Assembly (NCBI GenBank): GCA_035945995.1 | Contig: DASYZR010000086.1 | Coordinates: forward strand, 1 to 46,831 | Length of the DNA stretch: 46,831 nt | Direction: 5' to 3' | Origin: a bacterium | Lineage (GTDB): Bacteria; Sysuimicrobiota; Sysuimicrobiia; Sysuimicrobiales; Segetimicrobiaceae | In this document: positions 1 through 7,695 of the stretch, in pieces | How positions within the stretch are numbered: position 1 is the stretch's first letter | Layout of the letters: the number at the start of each line of letters is the position of its first letter | Made by a program: the position numbers and the translations under genes | The notes under the pieces: model-generated | What the model was told of the DNA's origin: nothing | The model's input: the letters and a program-made list of their open reading frames with translations, nothing else | Databases searched by the model: none

Positions 1-1
1 C

Positions 2-109
2 GTTATGTCTCCTCCGAGCAACCTCATGCGGGCCTTGAAGGGCGTCTTTGGTCTTGAACGTCACTTAACGAAGAACGACATCAAAGGTGCCTTGGTGTAT
101 CTCCGATGA
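2..109 (+). CDS. Small or 5'-truncated ORF of unknown function
   Basis: A reading frame is open from the window edge and stops with TGA at 107-109. An internal ATG at 5 would give a 34-residue peptide, but the frame may continue upstream of the window. The visible residues are mixed charged and hydrophobic, with no motif I recognise. The stop lies 19 bases before the next ORF's ATG at 129, so the two could form a small cassette, for instance of toxin-antitoxin type; that is inference from layout only. It could also be non-coding. Confidence 0.3.
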   Translation, partial: VMSPPSNLMRALKGVFGLERHLTKNDIKGALVYLR

Positions 110-128
110 ATGCTATACTAGGAGCGAT

Positions 129-311
129 ATGGCAACCAAGAAGCGCAAGCCCAAATCCCTCGCCCGTCCTGGCGAACCGTCCCAGAAAACGCGGACGGGA
201 CTAGAGATCCCAGTCCCGACGCGCACCGAACTGTTCGGCTTTCTGGGCAAGGTCATTCGGAAGCAGAAGCCTTCGCGCCGTCCTTCGAAACGAGCCCGAG
301 CCATGCATTGA
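129..311 (+). CDS. Small basic hypothetical protein, 3' end overlapping the transposase gene
   Basis: This encodes about 60 residues, strongly basic, with a Lys/Arg/Pro-rich N-terminus followed by a short segment reading GLEIPVPTR and then LFGFLGKV. The start is the ATG at 129 because GGAG lies 4 bases upstream; a GTG at 87 in the same frame has no such support. Small proteins with a K-rich head and an 'EIPVP' segment occur in many bacteria without a known role; I recall this only in general terms. Its last ~20 codons (253-311) are antisense to the end of the transposase gene, so its natural C-terminus may have been replaced when the element inserted. Function unknown. Confidence 0.45.
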   Translation: MATKKRKPKSLARPGEPSQKTRTGLEIPVPTRTELFGFLGKVIRKQKPSRRPSKRARAMH

Positions 312-1197
312 ACACGCCCTCGGGGCGCTTCCGGGTGTTGTAGCGGAAAGCGTATTCGTCCAAGTAGGCTTGCAGGTGCTTGGTCGAAACGCCGTGGTAA
401 ACCCCGCCAATCCCGTTCTTGACCAAGGCCCAGAATCCGTCCACGGTGCTGGTATGAATGTCACCCTGGACGTAGACCTTCAGACTATGGTAAATGCGGC
501 GGTGCGTGTGCCCCGCGTTAAGACGCCCGACCGCGTTGTAGATTGGCGATTCGTCCGTATAGATCATGGTCTGGGGCAACACCCGTTCCTTGACATGCGG
601 CATGACCGATGTGGTTTTGGCCCCATCGGGAATCGCCACGACCCGCACCCGCCCCGCTTTGCCGGCCCGCTTGCGTTGGGTCATGCCGAACACCGGAACG
701 TTGTGTTCCCTGTCGCGCCCGATATATGTCTCGTCCATTTCGACGGACTCCCCTCGCCCGCCGAGGAACGGCGCGCCGGTTTCGGCCTTCGACGCCAGCC
801 CGCGAATCTTGTTGAACATGCGCCATGCGGTCTTGTACGTGACGCCGAGTTCCCGCTCCAGTTGCTTCGCGGAGATTCCGCACCGCGTGCTGGCCATCAG
901 GTACATCGCGTAGAACCACAGTTTCAGCGACGTAGCCGAGTCCTGAAAGATCGTCCCCGCCATCGGGTGTTCGTGATGTCCGCAGTATTGGCAGGCGTAG
1001 GCAGGGCGCGCTCTCTCCCGATGGTGCTTCGTTGTCGCCCGGCACGTCGGGCAGTAAATGCCCTTCGGGTACAGGGTCTTGACGAGGTAGTCCAGGCACG
1101 CCGCGTCATCAGGAAACATCCGCTCGAACTCCATGAGCGACGTGCGGGACTCAGAGGCCCGCGACCGCTTCGGATCGTTTCGATTCACTTTAGACAT
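253..1197 (-). CDS. IS1595-family (ISXO2-like) transposase
   Basis: A 314-residue DDE-type transposase. An N-terminal zinc ribbon is visible (C49-x2-C52 and C69-x2-C72), typical of the IS1595 family. It is followed by a helical region and the catalytic core: D155 in MDETYIG, D215 in YTDES, and a C-terminal block around HTSTVDGFW (248-256) with the downstream YHGVS and YNTR elements of the ISXO2 type. The third acidic position is D253 (DGFW), where relatives usually have E. The start is ATG at 1197 with GAGGGG upstream; M22 is an alternative. The frame is full length with no frameshift, so it may be active. I could not define terminal inverted repeats or a target duplication, so only the gene is annotated, not the element. 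Confidence 0.9.
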   Translation of the reverse strand: MSKVNRNDPKRSRASESRTSLMEFERMFPDDAACLDYLVKTLYPKGIYCPTCRATTKHHRERARPAYACQYCGHHEHPMAGTIFQDSATSLKLWFYAMYLMASTRCGISAKQLERELGVTYKTAWRMFNKIRGLASKAETGAPFLGGRGESVEMDETYIGRDREHNVPVFGMTQRKRAGKAGRVRVVAIPDGAKTTSVMPHVKERVLPQTMIYTDESPIYNAVGRLNAGHTHRRIYHSLKVYVQGDIHTSTVDGFWALVKNGIGGVYHGVSTKHLQAYLDEYAFRYNTRKRPEGVFNAWLGLVSKDGAKASASE

Positions 1198-1305
1198 GGA
1201 CGATGCCCCTCATGATCGTTTTGGTGCGCTGTATCGAAACGGGCTTTGTGGTCGAGTCGTTAGCGGACGGAACCGCTAAGCATTTCGAGCGAATCGAAGA
1301 TGTGC

Positions 1306-1503
1306 TCAAGCACCTTGAACAGGTCTTGCTTTTGCTGCGTCTCGATGTTCAATCTCGGCCAGAGAGGTTGCGATAGATTCGATGTTCTTGTCCATGTGCT
1401 CCAGCCGCGCAACGATTCGAGCCATGTCAGCCAAGAATTGCATGAACTGTTGGGCTGTCACACCGCCGTGGATCGGTTCGGGAGTTCCCGGGATTGGTGA
1501 CAT
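1306..1503 (-). CDS. Small coiled-coil hypothetical protein
   Basis: A 65-residue ORF with a strong ribosome binding site (AAGGAGGG about 8-10 bases before the ATG at 1503). Residues ~18-55 form an amphipathic helix rich in Ala, Leu, Met, Arg and Glu with roughly heptad spacing (FLADMARIVARLEHMDKNI), so a short coiled coil is likely. It lies ~110 bases upstream of the transposase in the same orientation and could be a passenger of that element or a remnant of a phage or plasmid module. No catalytic motif, signal peptide or membrane segment is seen. Function unknown. Confidence 0.6.
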   Translation of the reverse strand: MSPIPGTPEPIHGGVTAQQFMQFLADMARIVARLEHMDKNIESIATSLAEIEHRDAAKARPVQGA

Positions 1504-1713
1504 ATCGCCCTCCCTCCTTGGAGGAGCGTTCTTGTATCACCAGTATGGCAGAAAGATATACTGCCGTCAAGGGGATAATTGCCATGTAGACTGCCGGTTC
1601 TTCCAATCCACACACGGACACGCGTCCTGGTCTGTTCTGAGGGTTTCGGGGGTCTCCCCTGCCAGTCGTGGAGCCGCGTGATCATACAGGCCCCCGGTTC
1701 CCGGAGCCTCGCA

Positions 1714-2598
1714 TCAGATCGCGATCGTCTCCTGGGTTTGCCGGCTGGCGTTGAAGATCGTCTTCGGGACGCGCAGGCGTTCATCCCGATAGATCTCCCG
1801 AAGTTCCGCCAGCGCGTCATCGCCGGCAAGCGTGAGTTCGGCCACCCGGTCGAGCAGGATGGCTTCCTCGATGCTGATCTCGGTGGTCGGCTTCGGCATC
1901 ATTCCCCACACGTCCCAAGCCAGCATCTCCATGCGATTGAGGGACGCGAGATCGCGAATGAGGTTTTGGGCGATCCACCACATGCCCTGCTCGTTGATAA
2001 GCGAGAGGCCGAAGAGATCGGGATCGGCCCGACCGCTGCGGCACATCTGCCACGCGTCGCCGGCGATGATAAAACGGTCGCGCGGAACGTCGAGCGGATC
2101 GAAATCGAGCCTGAACGCCCCGCGCTGTACCGCATCGACCTGAGCATCGACCAGAATCCAGCGCTTTTGCGAGGCGTTCCAATACTCCGCAACCCAGTGG
2201 TCTTCGAATCTGCCCGGAGTGAAGTACGCGCCGAAGCCGCATCGGGCGCGCGCCGGCACACCCTGCTCGCGCAGGATACTGCAGAGCAGGGTCGCAAAAT
2301 GCGTGCAGATGCATGGCATCCTCAAGCCCGGCTCCCGTCGCTCGGTCAGCGGGCGCGTATCGAGAGCCCCCATCTGCACCAGCATCTTCGCGACCGATCG
2401 GATATTGGCAGCGTCGCGTTGTTCGTCCGAAAGCTTGAGATCGTACAGCCACGGCGCGATGTCGCGATGAATCAGCACGCCCTGAACAATCTCGCACAAC
2501 GCCGCGATGTCGCGAGGCAGTCTGCGAAGCTCGGCGGCCTTCGCGCCCGCGGCGCTCATGGTACCGTGTCCTCGGTAATAGTCTTGAGCCGTCTCCAT
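1714..2598 (-). CDS. Transglutaminase-like (papain-fold) domain protein
   Basis: A 294-residue protein with a transglutaminase-like core in the middle. The likely nucleophile is C98 in CICTHFATLL, aligning with the 'C-x-x-x-A-x-L-x-x-x-L-R' start of these domains and followed by 'REQGVPARARCGFG'. H134 (EDHWVAEYW) and D151 (WILVDAQ) complete a Cys-His-Asp triad. The protein ends in a helical region and has no signal peptide, so it is probably cytoplasmic. Family members are usually proteases or peptide-bond-modifying enzymes rather than true transglutaminases; the substrate cannot be told. The start is ATG at 2598 with GGGAGG 5 bases upstream. It is a single gene on its strand. Confidence 0.8.
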   Translation of the reverse strand: METAQDYYRGHGTMSAAGAKAAELRRLPRDIAALCEIVQGVLIHRDIAPWLYDLKLSDEQRDAANIRSVAKMLVQMGALDTRPLTERREPGLRMPCICTHFATLLCSILREQGVPARARCGFGAYFTPGRFEDHWVAEYWNASQKRWILVDAQVDAVQRGAFRLDFDPLDVPRDRFIIAGDAWQMCRSGRADPDLFGLSLINEQGMWWIAQNLIRDLASLNRMEMLAWDVWGMMPKPTTEISIEEAILLDRVAELTLAGDDALAELREIYRDERLRVPKTIFNASRQTQETIAI

Positions 2599-2714
2599 GC
2601 CGACCTCCCGGCGCGATCGCGGCGCCGGCAGAATAGACTTTCGAAGAAACCGCCGCTATCCTTTCTGAGGATCAATGCCGAAGCCGGCGGCCGGGCATCG
2701 GATCGGGGTGGTCG

Positions 2715-3173
2715 ATGGGCGTAATGGTCATGTCATTCGTGTTCGATGCAGCGGTACTGGATTGGCTCAAGGCGGAAGGCGTGGACGCGCCTCCCGACTT
2801 CCGGCAAAGCCGGTGGCCGTCCCCCAACGAACTGCGGACGATCCTCGAGTCGCTCCCGGGGTACGCCGTCAGCTACCGAAGCAAACAGGGACACGATTGG
2901 GACGCCGAGGTGGTCGATGCGACACGCGGCTACGACGGCATGAGCGCGACGATCTGGGTCAAAGGCGTGCAGGATCCGGATGCGCCGCATCCGTTCAGCT
3001 TCCATAAGCCATGGCCCGAACTGGCGGTGGCGATTCTCGAGGTGATCTCCCGAACATGCGGCCCCCGCGTGGTGACCGACGATGTGTACGTCCGACCCGT
3101 GGTCATCACGGCGGGGTGCGATCCACGCGAGCGGACCGCATGCCTCGGCGATCCCAAACGCCCTCGCGGGTGA
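2715..3173 (+). CDS. Hypothetical protein, about 150 residues
   Basis: The protein has an N-terminal helix (FDAAVLDWLKAEG), a predicted mixed alpha/beta middle with several aromatic residues, and an Arg/Pro/Gly-rich tail. I recognise no family; no metal-binding cluster, signal peptide or membrane segment is evident. Three ATG codons lie in frame at 2715, 2724 and 2730; a GGGGTGG stretch before 2715 is close, so 2724 or 2730 may be the real start. It is divergent from the transglutaminase-like gene, with about 115 bases between, and precedes the decayed permease copy by ~70 bases. Codon use and composition fit the chromosome, so I take it as a real gene of unknown function. Confidence 0.55.
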   Translation: MGVMVMSFVFDAAVLDWLKAEGVDAPPDFRQSRWPSPNELRTILESLPGYAVSYRSKQGHDWDAEVVDATRGYDGMSATIWVKGVQDPDAPHPFSFHKPWPELAVAILEVISRTCGPRVVTDDVYVRPVVITAGCDPRERTACLGDPKRPRG

Positions 3174-3244
3174 ACCGCCGCATCCAGGCCGGGAACGGGT
3201 CGAGCCGGCGTGGCTGACACACCTCCAAATACCCCCGATCGCAC

Positions 3245-3635
3245 ATGGCCGCGGCGCTCATCCTGATTTCGGCCTGCCTTTACGGGATCTCGCCGATCCT
3301 GGCCAAGACGGCGTACGCGTACGGCGTCACGCCGCTCGTGCTCTTGACGTGGCGCGTCACGATCGCCGGCGACGCTGTTCTGGACGGTGTGCCTCGCGCT
3401 GCGGCAGGTGTCGCGGCTCGAGCGCCGCCTTCGCGCTCTCCATACTGCCGGCGTCCACCGCGTCCATGGTCGTCAATACCTCGCCGGTCCACGTCGCCTG
3501 GATGGAACGCCTCATGCTCGGCGAGCGGACGGCGCCGGGCGAGCTCGTCCTGCTCGGGATGATTGTGGCCGGCGCGGTCCTCGTGGCCGGGGACGCCCCG
3601 CCGCCGCTGCTGCTCGCCGTCATCCAAACGTGCTC
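3245..3635 (+). pseudogene. Decayed 5' copy of the DMT/EamA permease gene
   Basis: This stretch is a second, broken copy of the permease gene at 4348. Bases 3272-3366 match the intact copy without a difference, then one extra C (about 3367) shifts the frame. At 3431/3432 it lacks 62 bases of the intact gene (4534-4595) at a CTT microhomology. Near 3588-3592 it lacks a net 99 bases between two CCGGGACG repeats (4751 and 4851 in the intact gene). Homology stops at about 3635, where the vapC stop codon begins, so the 3' half is missing. All three frames are used in turn, so no permease can be made. It is probably a duplication remnant; a sequencing error could explain the single base but not the two deletions. 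Confidence 0.85.
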
Positions 3636-4065
3636 AGGGCAACCAGCGGACTCGAAGAGGACTTACGTCCCGGAGTTCCCGGGTCTTCAAAAAAGCCCGA
3701 ATATCCTCGTAGTGCTCATCCGGAAGAGACCATAGTTCGGCACCGGAGTGGATGGACGCCGCGGCGAGTATCAGGTCGACCGTCTTGCTGGTCTTGCCCG
3801 CGCCGGCCAACGCCCGACCGATCCGGGCGGCCGTGTAGCCGACCTCCTCGTCGGTTGCGACGTGCGGCAACGCCCGGAAGTCGGTTTGCCGCGCAGCGTA
3901 TTCCGACGCGTCTCGAATGCCGGCGAGCACTTCGGCGACGATCGGCGTCGCGACGGCCGCTTCCCCGGCCTTGAGCGCCTCGTGCACGGCCGCGACGAGC
4001 CGCGCCGCCGGTTGGGGGCGCAAGTACGAAATCCAGATCGACGAATCGATGAGCCGGAGCGACAC
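3634..4065 (-). CDS. vapC: VapC-like PIN-domain ribonuclease toxin
   Basis: A 143-residue PIN-domain protein, the expected size for VapC. The first conserved Asp is in LIDSSIWI at the N-terminus; a Glu follows in IVAEVLAGIR and an Asp in VDLILAAAS, giving the acidic Mg2+ site that cleaves RNA. The final Asp region is less clear (W-SLPDEHYEDI). The GTG start at 4065 directly follows the TAG stop of vapB, so the toxin is translationally coupled to its antitoxin. In this family VapC cleaves tRNA or rRNA unless bound by VapB. The 3' end coincides with the end of homology of the broken permease copy. A cytoplasmic toxin role is inferred from domain and partner. Confidence 0.85.
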   Translation of the reverse strand: MSLRLIDSSIWISYLRPQPAARLVAAVHEALKAGEAAVATPIVAEVLAGIRDASEYAARQTDFRALPHVATDEEVGYTAARIGRALAGAGKTSKTVDLILAAASIHSGAELWSLPDEHYEDIRAFLKTRELRDVSPLRVRWLP

Positions 4066-4272
4066 CTACCGTCCCTCGCGCATGGCACGGAGGTCCGCCC
4101 GGGTCCACCGCATGGAACTCTTGCCGGCCGCGGCGACTAGGCGCTCGACGCGCCGGCGCCGAACGAATTCGCGCAGGGCGATCTGGACGGCTTCGCGCTT
4201 GGTCGAGACCTTTGCGAGCCTGCGCGCTTCGTCGAGGAGTCCTTCGTCGATGTCGATGAGTGTCTTGGCCAT
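4066..4272 (-). CDS. vapB: VapB-like ribbon-helix-helix antitoxin
   Basis: A 68-residue protein beginning AKTLIDIDEGLLDEARRLAK, the short beta strand plus two helices of a VapB-type ribbon-helix-helix DNA-binding domain (residues 2-45). A C-terminal tail (about 46-68, WTRADLRAMREG) is of the kind that wraps the PIN toxin. The ATG at 4272 has GAGGTGGG upstream. The gene sits immediately before vapC, and a promoter with repeated GATATATAC sites lies just upstream, so autoregulation of the pair is likely, as is usual in this family. Confidence 0.87.
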   Translation of the reverse strand: MAKTLIDIDEGLLDEARRLAKVSTKREAVQIALREFVRRRRVERLVAAAGKSSMRWTRADLRAMREGR

Positions 4273-4294
4273 GAGTGCCCACCTCGCCGCCCGA

Positions 4295-4324
4295 AGTATA
4301 TATCACATCAGTATATATCGTCAA
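4295..4324 (-). promoter_or_regulatory. vapBC promoter with repeated operator-like motif
   Basis: Reading the minus strand, TTGACG (4319-4324) and TATACT (4295-4300) are separated by 18 bases, close to a sigma-70 promoter. The spacer and -10 contain two direct copies of GATATATAC (plus-strand positions 4311-4319 and 4296-4304) 15 bases apart, each centred on a TATATA palindrome. This is a plausible binding site for the VapB ribbon-helix-helix dimer, so the operon is probably self-repressed. The AT-rich island stands out in GC-rich DNA. It also lies directly upstream of the divergent intact permease gene (start 4348). Confidence 0.6.
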
Positions 4325-4347
4325 TATATTCGAACGGGGTCAGGCAG

Positions 4348-5286
4348 ATGGCCGCCGTTCTGATTCTCGTCTCCGCCTGCCTTTACGGGATCTCGCCGAT
4401 CCTGGCCAAGACGGCGTACGCGTACGGCGTCACGCCGCTCGTGCTCTTGACGTGGCGCGTCACGATCGCGGCGACGCTGTTCTGGACGGTGTGCCTCGCG
4501 CTGCGGCAGGTGTCCCGGCTCGAACGCCGCCTTGCCGGGACGCTGGTGGTGTTGGGGACGATCTTCGTGCCCCTCCAGGTGTACTCGTACTTCTTCGCGC
4601 TCTCCATACTGCCGGCATCCACCGCGTCCGTCGTGGTCAATACCTCGCCGGTGCACGTCGCCTGGATGGAACGCCTCATGCTCGGCGAACGGGCGGCGCC
4701 GGGCGAGCTCGTGCTGCTCGGGATGATTGTGGCCGGCGCGGTCCTCGTGGCCGGGACGACTCCGCACGCCGGTCACACGCTCGGCCTGGCGGCCCTCGGC
4801 GTGGCCACGCTGGGGTCGGCCTTCTATCTGGTGGTACAGCGCCGGCTCGTCCGGGACGCCCCGCCGCTTCTGCTGCTCGCCGTCATCCAGACGTGCTCGG
4901 CGGCCGTGTACTGGGTCGCCGGCCTGGTGACGGGCCGGGCCGCGGTCCTGCCGCCGGCCGCGGCGTTCGCCGCAATCGCGGGATCGGCCGTCGCGGCGTC
5001 ACTCGCCTCCCTGCTCGTTCTCATCGCGCTTCGGACGCTCGCCGCGACGCGCACGGCCATGCTGGGCATGCTGGAACCGGTCGTGACGGTCGGTCTCAGT
5101 GTCGCCCTGCTCGCCGACACAATGACCTGGCCGCGGGCGGTGGGCATCACGACCGTCCTTGCCGGCATCACGGTTTTCTACTGGCGGTTGTGGCAGGCCG
5201 GTCCGGCGACCGCCCTCCCGGAGCCGGACGCGGCGGGAGGACCGTCGCGGGGTCTCGGCGGCGGGTCCCCTACTCCGCGCGCATGA
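4348..5286 (+). CDS. DMT-superfamily (EamA) permease
   Basis: A 312-residue inner-membrane protein with about ten hydrophobic segments in two repeated halves, the EamA arrangement of the drug/metabolite transporter superfamily. It starts in a membrane helix (LILVSACLYGISPILAK), and each half carries the conserved pattern near A-L-x-x-L-P-A-S/T (SILPASTASVVVNTSPVHVAWMERL in the first half, MLGMLEPVVTVGLSVALLADTM in the second). Family members export amino acids, nucleotides or drugs; the substrate cannot be inferred. The start is the ATG at 4348, with only a weak upstream AGG. The 3' end overlaps the end of the converging STAS gene by 17 bases. A broken copy lies 1.1 kb upstream on the other side of vapBC. 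Confidence 0.88.
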   Translation: MAAVLILVSACLYGISPILAKTAYAYGVTPLVLLTWRVTIAATLFWTVCLALRQVSRLERRLAGTLVVLGTIFVPLQVYSYFFALSILPASTASVVVNTSPVHVAWMERLMLGERAAPGELVLLGMIVAGAVLVAGTTPHAGHTLGLAALGVATLGSAFYLVVQRRLVRDAPPLLLLAVIQTCSAAVYWVAGLVTGRAAVLPPAAAFAAIAGSAVAASLASLLVLIALRTLAATRTAMLGMLEPVVTVGLSVALLADTMTWPRAVGITTVLAGITVFYWRLWQAGPATALPEPDAAGGPSRGLGGGSPTPRA

Positions 5287-5626
5287 GCGCGAGCGCCTCC
5301 TCGACGCTCGTGTCGAGCGGGACGACCGCGTCGACGTGCGTGAGCAGCAGGATGCGGCGGATCAGCGATTTCTCCGGCAGCGCGATCCGGAACTTGAGAT
5401 GCCGCATCTTGAGCCGTTCGGCGAGCTCGAGGATCAACTGCACGCCCCGGCTGTCGAGATAGGTCACGCCGCTCAGATCGAGGACCAGCCCCGGCGCGGC
5501 ATTGGAGACCATGCCGAAAATCTGGCCGCGCACGTCGGCCGCATTGGCGAGATCGACCTCGCCGTCCAGCGCCGCGACCGGGATCCCGGCGTCTTCCATG
5601 ACGCGGACTTCGACCGCGGCCGTCAT
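5270..5626 (-). CDS. STAS-domain anti-sigma factor antagonist (RsbV/SpoIIAA type)
   Basis: A 118-residue single STAS domain. The conserved switch region LSGVTYLDSRG (51-61) holds the phosphorylatable Ser at position 59, followed by the helix that in RsbV contacts the anti-sigma kinase. In this family the unphosphorylated protein sequesters an RsbW-type kinase and frees a sigma factor; phosphorylation by the kinase reverses this and a PP2C phosphatase resets it. The ATG at 5626 overlaps the stop of the upstream PP2C/HATPase gene (ATGA), and GAGGAC lies upstream, so the two partners are translated together. It ends converging with, and overlapping by 17 bases, the permease gene. Confidence 0.93.
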   Translation of the reverse strand: MTAAVEVRVMEDAGIPVAALDGEVDLANAADVRGQIFGMVSNAAPGLVLDLSGVTYLDSRGVQLILELAERLKMRHLKFRIALPEKSLIRRILLLTHVDAVVPLDTSVEEALALMRAE

Positions 5627-7695
5627 GCCCGCACACGTCCTCTCTGCGCGATCCGGCGGCGCATCTGCACCACCGTGCCGCCGGGTCCGGACCCTACCTC
5701 CACGTCTCCCATGAGCGCCTCCATCAACTTGAGGCCGTGGCCCCGGTATTGCCCGCGCGCCGGCCGCCATTGCCCGCCGTCGCGGACCGCGGCCGTCAGG
5801 ACGTCGCCGGCGAACGACAACTCGCACTCGAAGGTGCCGTCGGTCGGGCCGTAGGCATGTTCGATCGCGTTGGCGCAGGCCTCGTTGATCGCCGTCGTCA
5901 CGTCGTAGGCGTCTTCGAGTTTGACCTCGGCGGCCTCGAGCCAGCGGCGGAGCGTCTGGCGCATCTGCGCGAGCGACGCCGGCACGGCCGGAAGCCGGAT
6001 CTGCAGACGGTCCGGCGTCAGGGGGGCCAGCCGCAGGGCGACGAGCGCGACATCGTCCTCGGCGGTCCGACCCTCGAGGGCCGCGGTCAGCACCCGGTCG
6101 ACCAGGCCGTCGATCGGGGCGTCGCCGTTCTCGGCCAGCGCCGCCGTCACCCGGGCCAGCCCCTCGTCGATGCTCTCGCGGCGGGCCTCGAGCAGGCCGT
6201 CGGTGCAGACGAGGATCGTCGAGTGCGGCGCCAGCGCGGCCGTCTCCTCGCGGTAGGTGATCCCGCGCACCCCGAGCGGCGGCGCGCCGCCGTCGAGTTG
6301 CGTCACGTCCCCCTCCGGGCCGACAACCAGCGGCGGCACGTGCCCGAGGTTCAGGTATCGCACGGTCCGGGTTTCGGGGTCGACGATCAGATACAGCAGC
6401 GTGGCCATCGTGCGATCGTCGACGAGCCGGGTCAGGCGCTCGGCGATCAGCGCCGGCGGATTGCCTTCGAGCGCGTAGGCGCGCACCGCGTTGCGCAACT
6501 GACCCATGACCGCCGCCGCCCATACGCCCCGGCCGGCGACGTCCCCGATGACGAGCCCGATCTGGCCGGCCGGCAGCGTGAGCACGTCGTACCAATCCCC
6601 GCCCACGGCTTCCTGGTTGCCCGGCAGGTACCGCGCGGACAGGGCCATCCCGGGAATCTCGGGCAGGCGCTCCGGCATCAGGCTTCGCTGGAGCGTCTCA
6701 GCGGTCCCGCGGGCGCGTTCGTAGAGGAGGGTGTTCTCCAGCGCGACGGCGAGTTGGAGCGCGAGGGCCTCGATATGCACGCGCGCCTCGGGCGCAAACG
6801 CCGCGCCGGCGGGGCGCGCCAGGATCATGGCCCCCAGGATGTGCCCGCTCCGCCCCCGGATCGGCAGCGTGAGGAACGACGACAGCGGACCGTCGCCGTT
6901 TGCGCGGGTCTCCGCCAGCGGTACCAGGACGGTTTCGGGCAGGCGGCCGGGACGGTGCTCCCCACAGATCGCCGCGAGCATGGGCGTGAGCACCTCGTCG
7001 GAGATGCCCGCCGATGCCACGTGGGGCGCGATCGCGATCTGCCAGCGCTCCCCGTCGGCGAACGCCACGGGCCCTCCATCGCCCCGGTAGAATCCCGCCA
7101 CCGCCAGGTCGGCGTCGGACAGCCGGCATGCCGCGTCGACGACGGAGCGCAGCACTTCCTCCACCTCGTGCGCCCCGTGAATGGCGGCCGCGACGTCGGT
7201 GAGCGCCCGGAGGTGTTCGATCGTCTGCCGCAACTCGGTCGTGCGCTCCTGCACCGTTTCCTCGAGGCGTCCGGCGTGGCGGGCGAGCGCGGCCTGCTGT
7301 TCGCCGATCTGCCGGCGCAGCTGACGCACCTGGACGGCCCGCCCGAGCGACGCGGCAAAGTAGTCGCGGTCGATGGGCTTTTGCACGTAGTCGTAGGCGC
7401 CGGCCCGCAGCGACCGGATCGCGAGGTCGTGCTCGCCGTGGCCGGTGATGAGCAGCACGGGCGTGTCCGGCCGGGCCGCGCGCACCTGCGCGAGGAGCGC
7501 CAGGCCGTCCGTTCCCGGCATCTTGATGTCGCTGACAATGGCATCGTAGTCGACGGCCGCGATCCGCTCCAGGGCCGGCGCGGCAGAGATGCAGGTGTCC
7601 ACGGTCGTGCCGGGCAGCCGGAGACGGATGGTCTCCGGCAGCGCCTCGAGCAGCGCCGGGTCGTCGTCGACGACGAGGACGCGGGGAGCGCTCAT
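5623..7695 (-). CDS. Receiver-GAF-SpoIIE phosphatase-HATPase fusion (RsbU/RsbW-like switch protein)
   Basis: A 690-residue signalling protein with four domains. Residues 1-120 form a response-regulator receiver: acidic pocket D10-D12, phospho-acceptor D56 in SDIKMPG, T84 and K106. Residues ~122-165 are a coiled coil, ~165-345 a GAF domain. Residues ~350-560 form a SpoIIE/PP2C serine phosphatase with metal-binding blocks GGDWYDV, IGDVAGRG, CTDGLLEAR and AEDDVALV. Residues ~570-690 form an RsbW-like ATPase with the N-box NEACANAIEHAY and GHGLKLMEAL. Phosphorylation of the receiver should control dephosphorylation of the STAS partner, while the ATPase domain could rephosphorylate it or bind a sigma factor. 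The ATG at 7695 overlaps the kinase stop (ATGA). Upstream in-frame codons belong to the kinase's other frame. All key residues appear intact. Confidence 0.93.
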   Translation of the reverse strand: MSAPRVLVVDDDPALLEALPETIRLRLPGTTVDTCISAAPALERIAAVDYDAIVSDIKMPGTDGLALLAQVRAARPDTPVLLITGHGEHDLAIRSLRAGAYDYVQKPIDRDYFAASLGRAVQVRQLRRQIGEQQAALARHAGRLEETVQERTTELRQTIEHLRALTDVAAAIHGAHEVEEVLRSVVDAACRLSDADLAVAGFYRGDGGPVAFADGERWQIAIAPHVASAGISDEVLTPMLAAICGEHRPGRLPETVLVPLAETRANGDGPLSSFLTLPIRGRSGHILGAMILARPAGAAFAPEARVHIEALALQLAVALENTLLYERARGTAETLQRSLMPERLPEIPGMALSARYLPGNQEAVGGDWYDVLTLPAGQIGLVIGDVAGRGVWAAAVMGQLRNAVRAYALEGNPPALIAERLTRLVDDRTMATLLYLIVDPETRTVRYLNLGHVPPLVVGPEGDVTQLDGGAPPLGVRGITYREETAALAPHSTILVCTDGLLEARRESIDEGLARVTAALAENGDAPIDGLVDRVLTAALEGRTAEDDVALVALRLAPLTPDRLQIRLPAVPASLAQMRQTLRRWLEAAEVKLEDAYDVTTAINEACANAIEHAYGPTDGTFECELSFAGDVLTAAVRDGGQWRPARGQYRGHGLKLMEALMGDVEVGSGPGGTVVQMRRRIAQRGRVRA

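Noticed and set aside
200-1240. Terminal inverted repeats of the IS element
   Set aside because: The best candidate (GCGCACC near 220 against GGTGCGC near 1225) is only 7 bases and its left arm is inside a coding ORF, so the ends remain undefined.
3367-3635. Functional permease produced by programmed frameshifting from the first copy
   Set aside because: Besides one extra base it has two deletions and lacks the 3' half, so no complete transporter can result.
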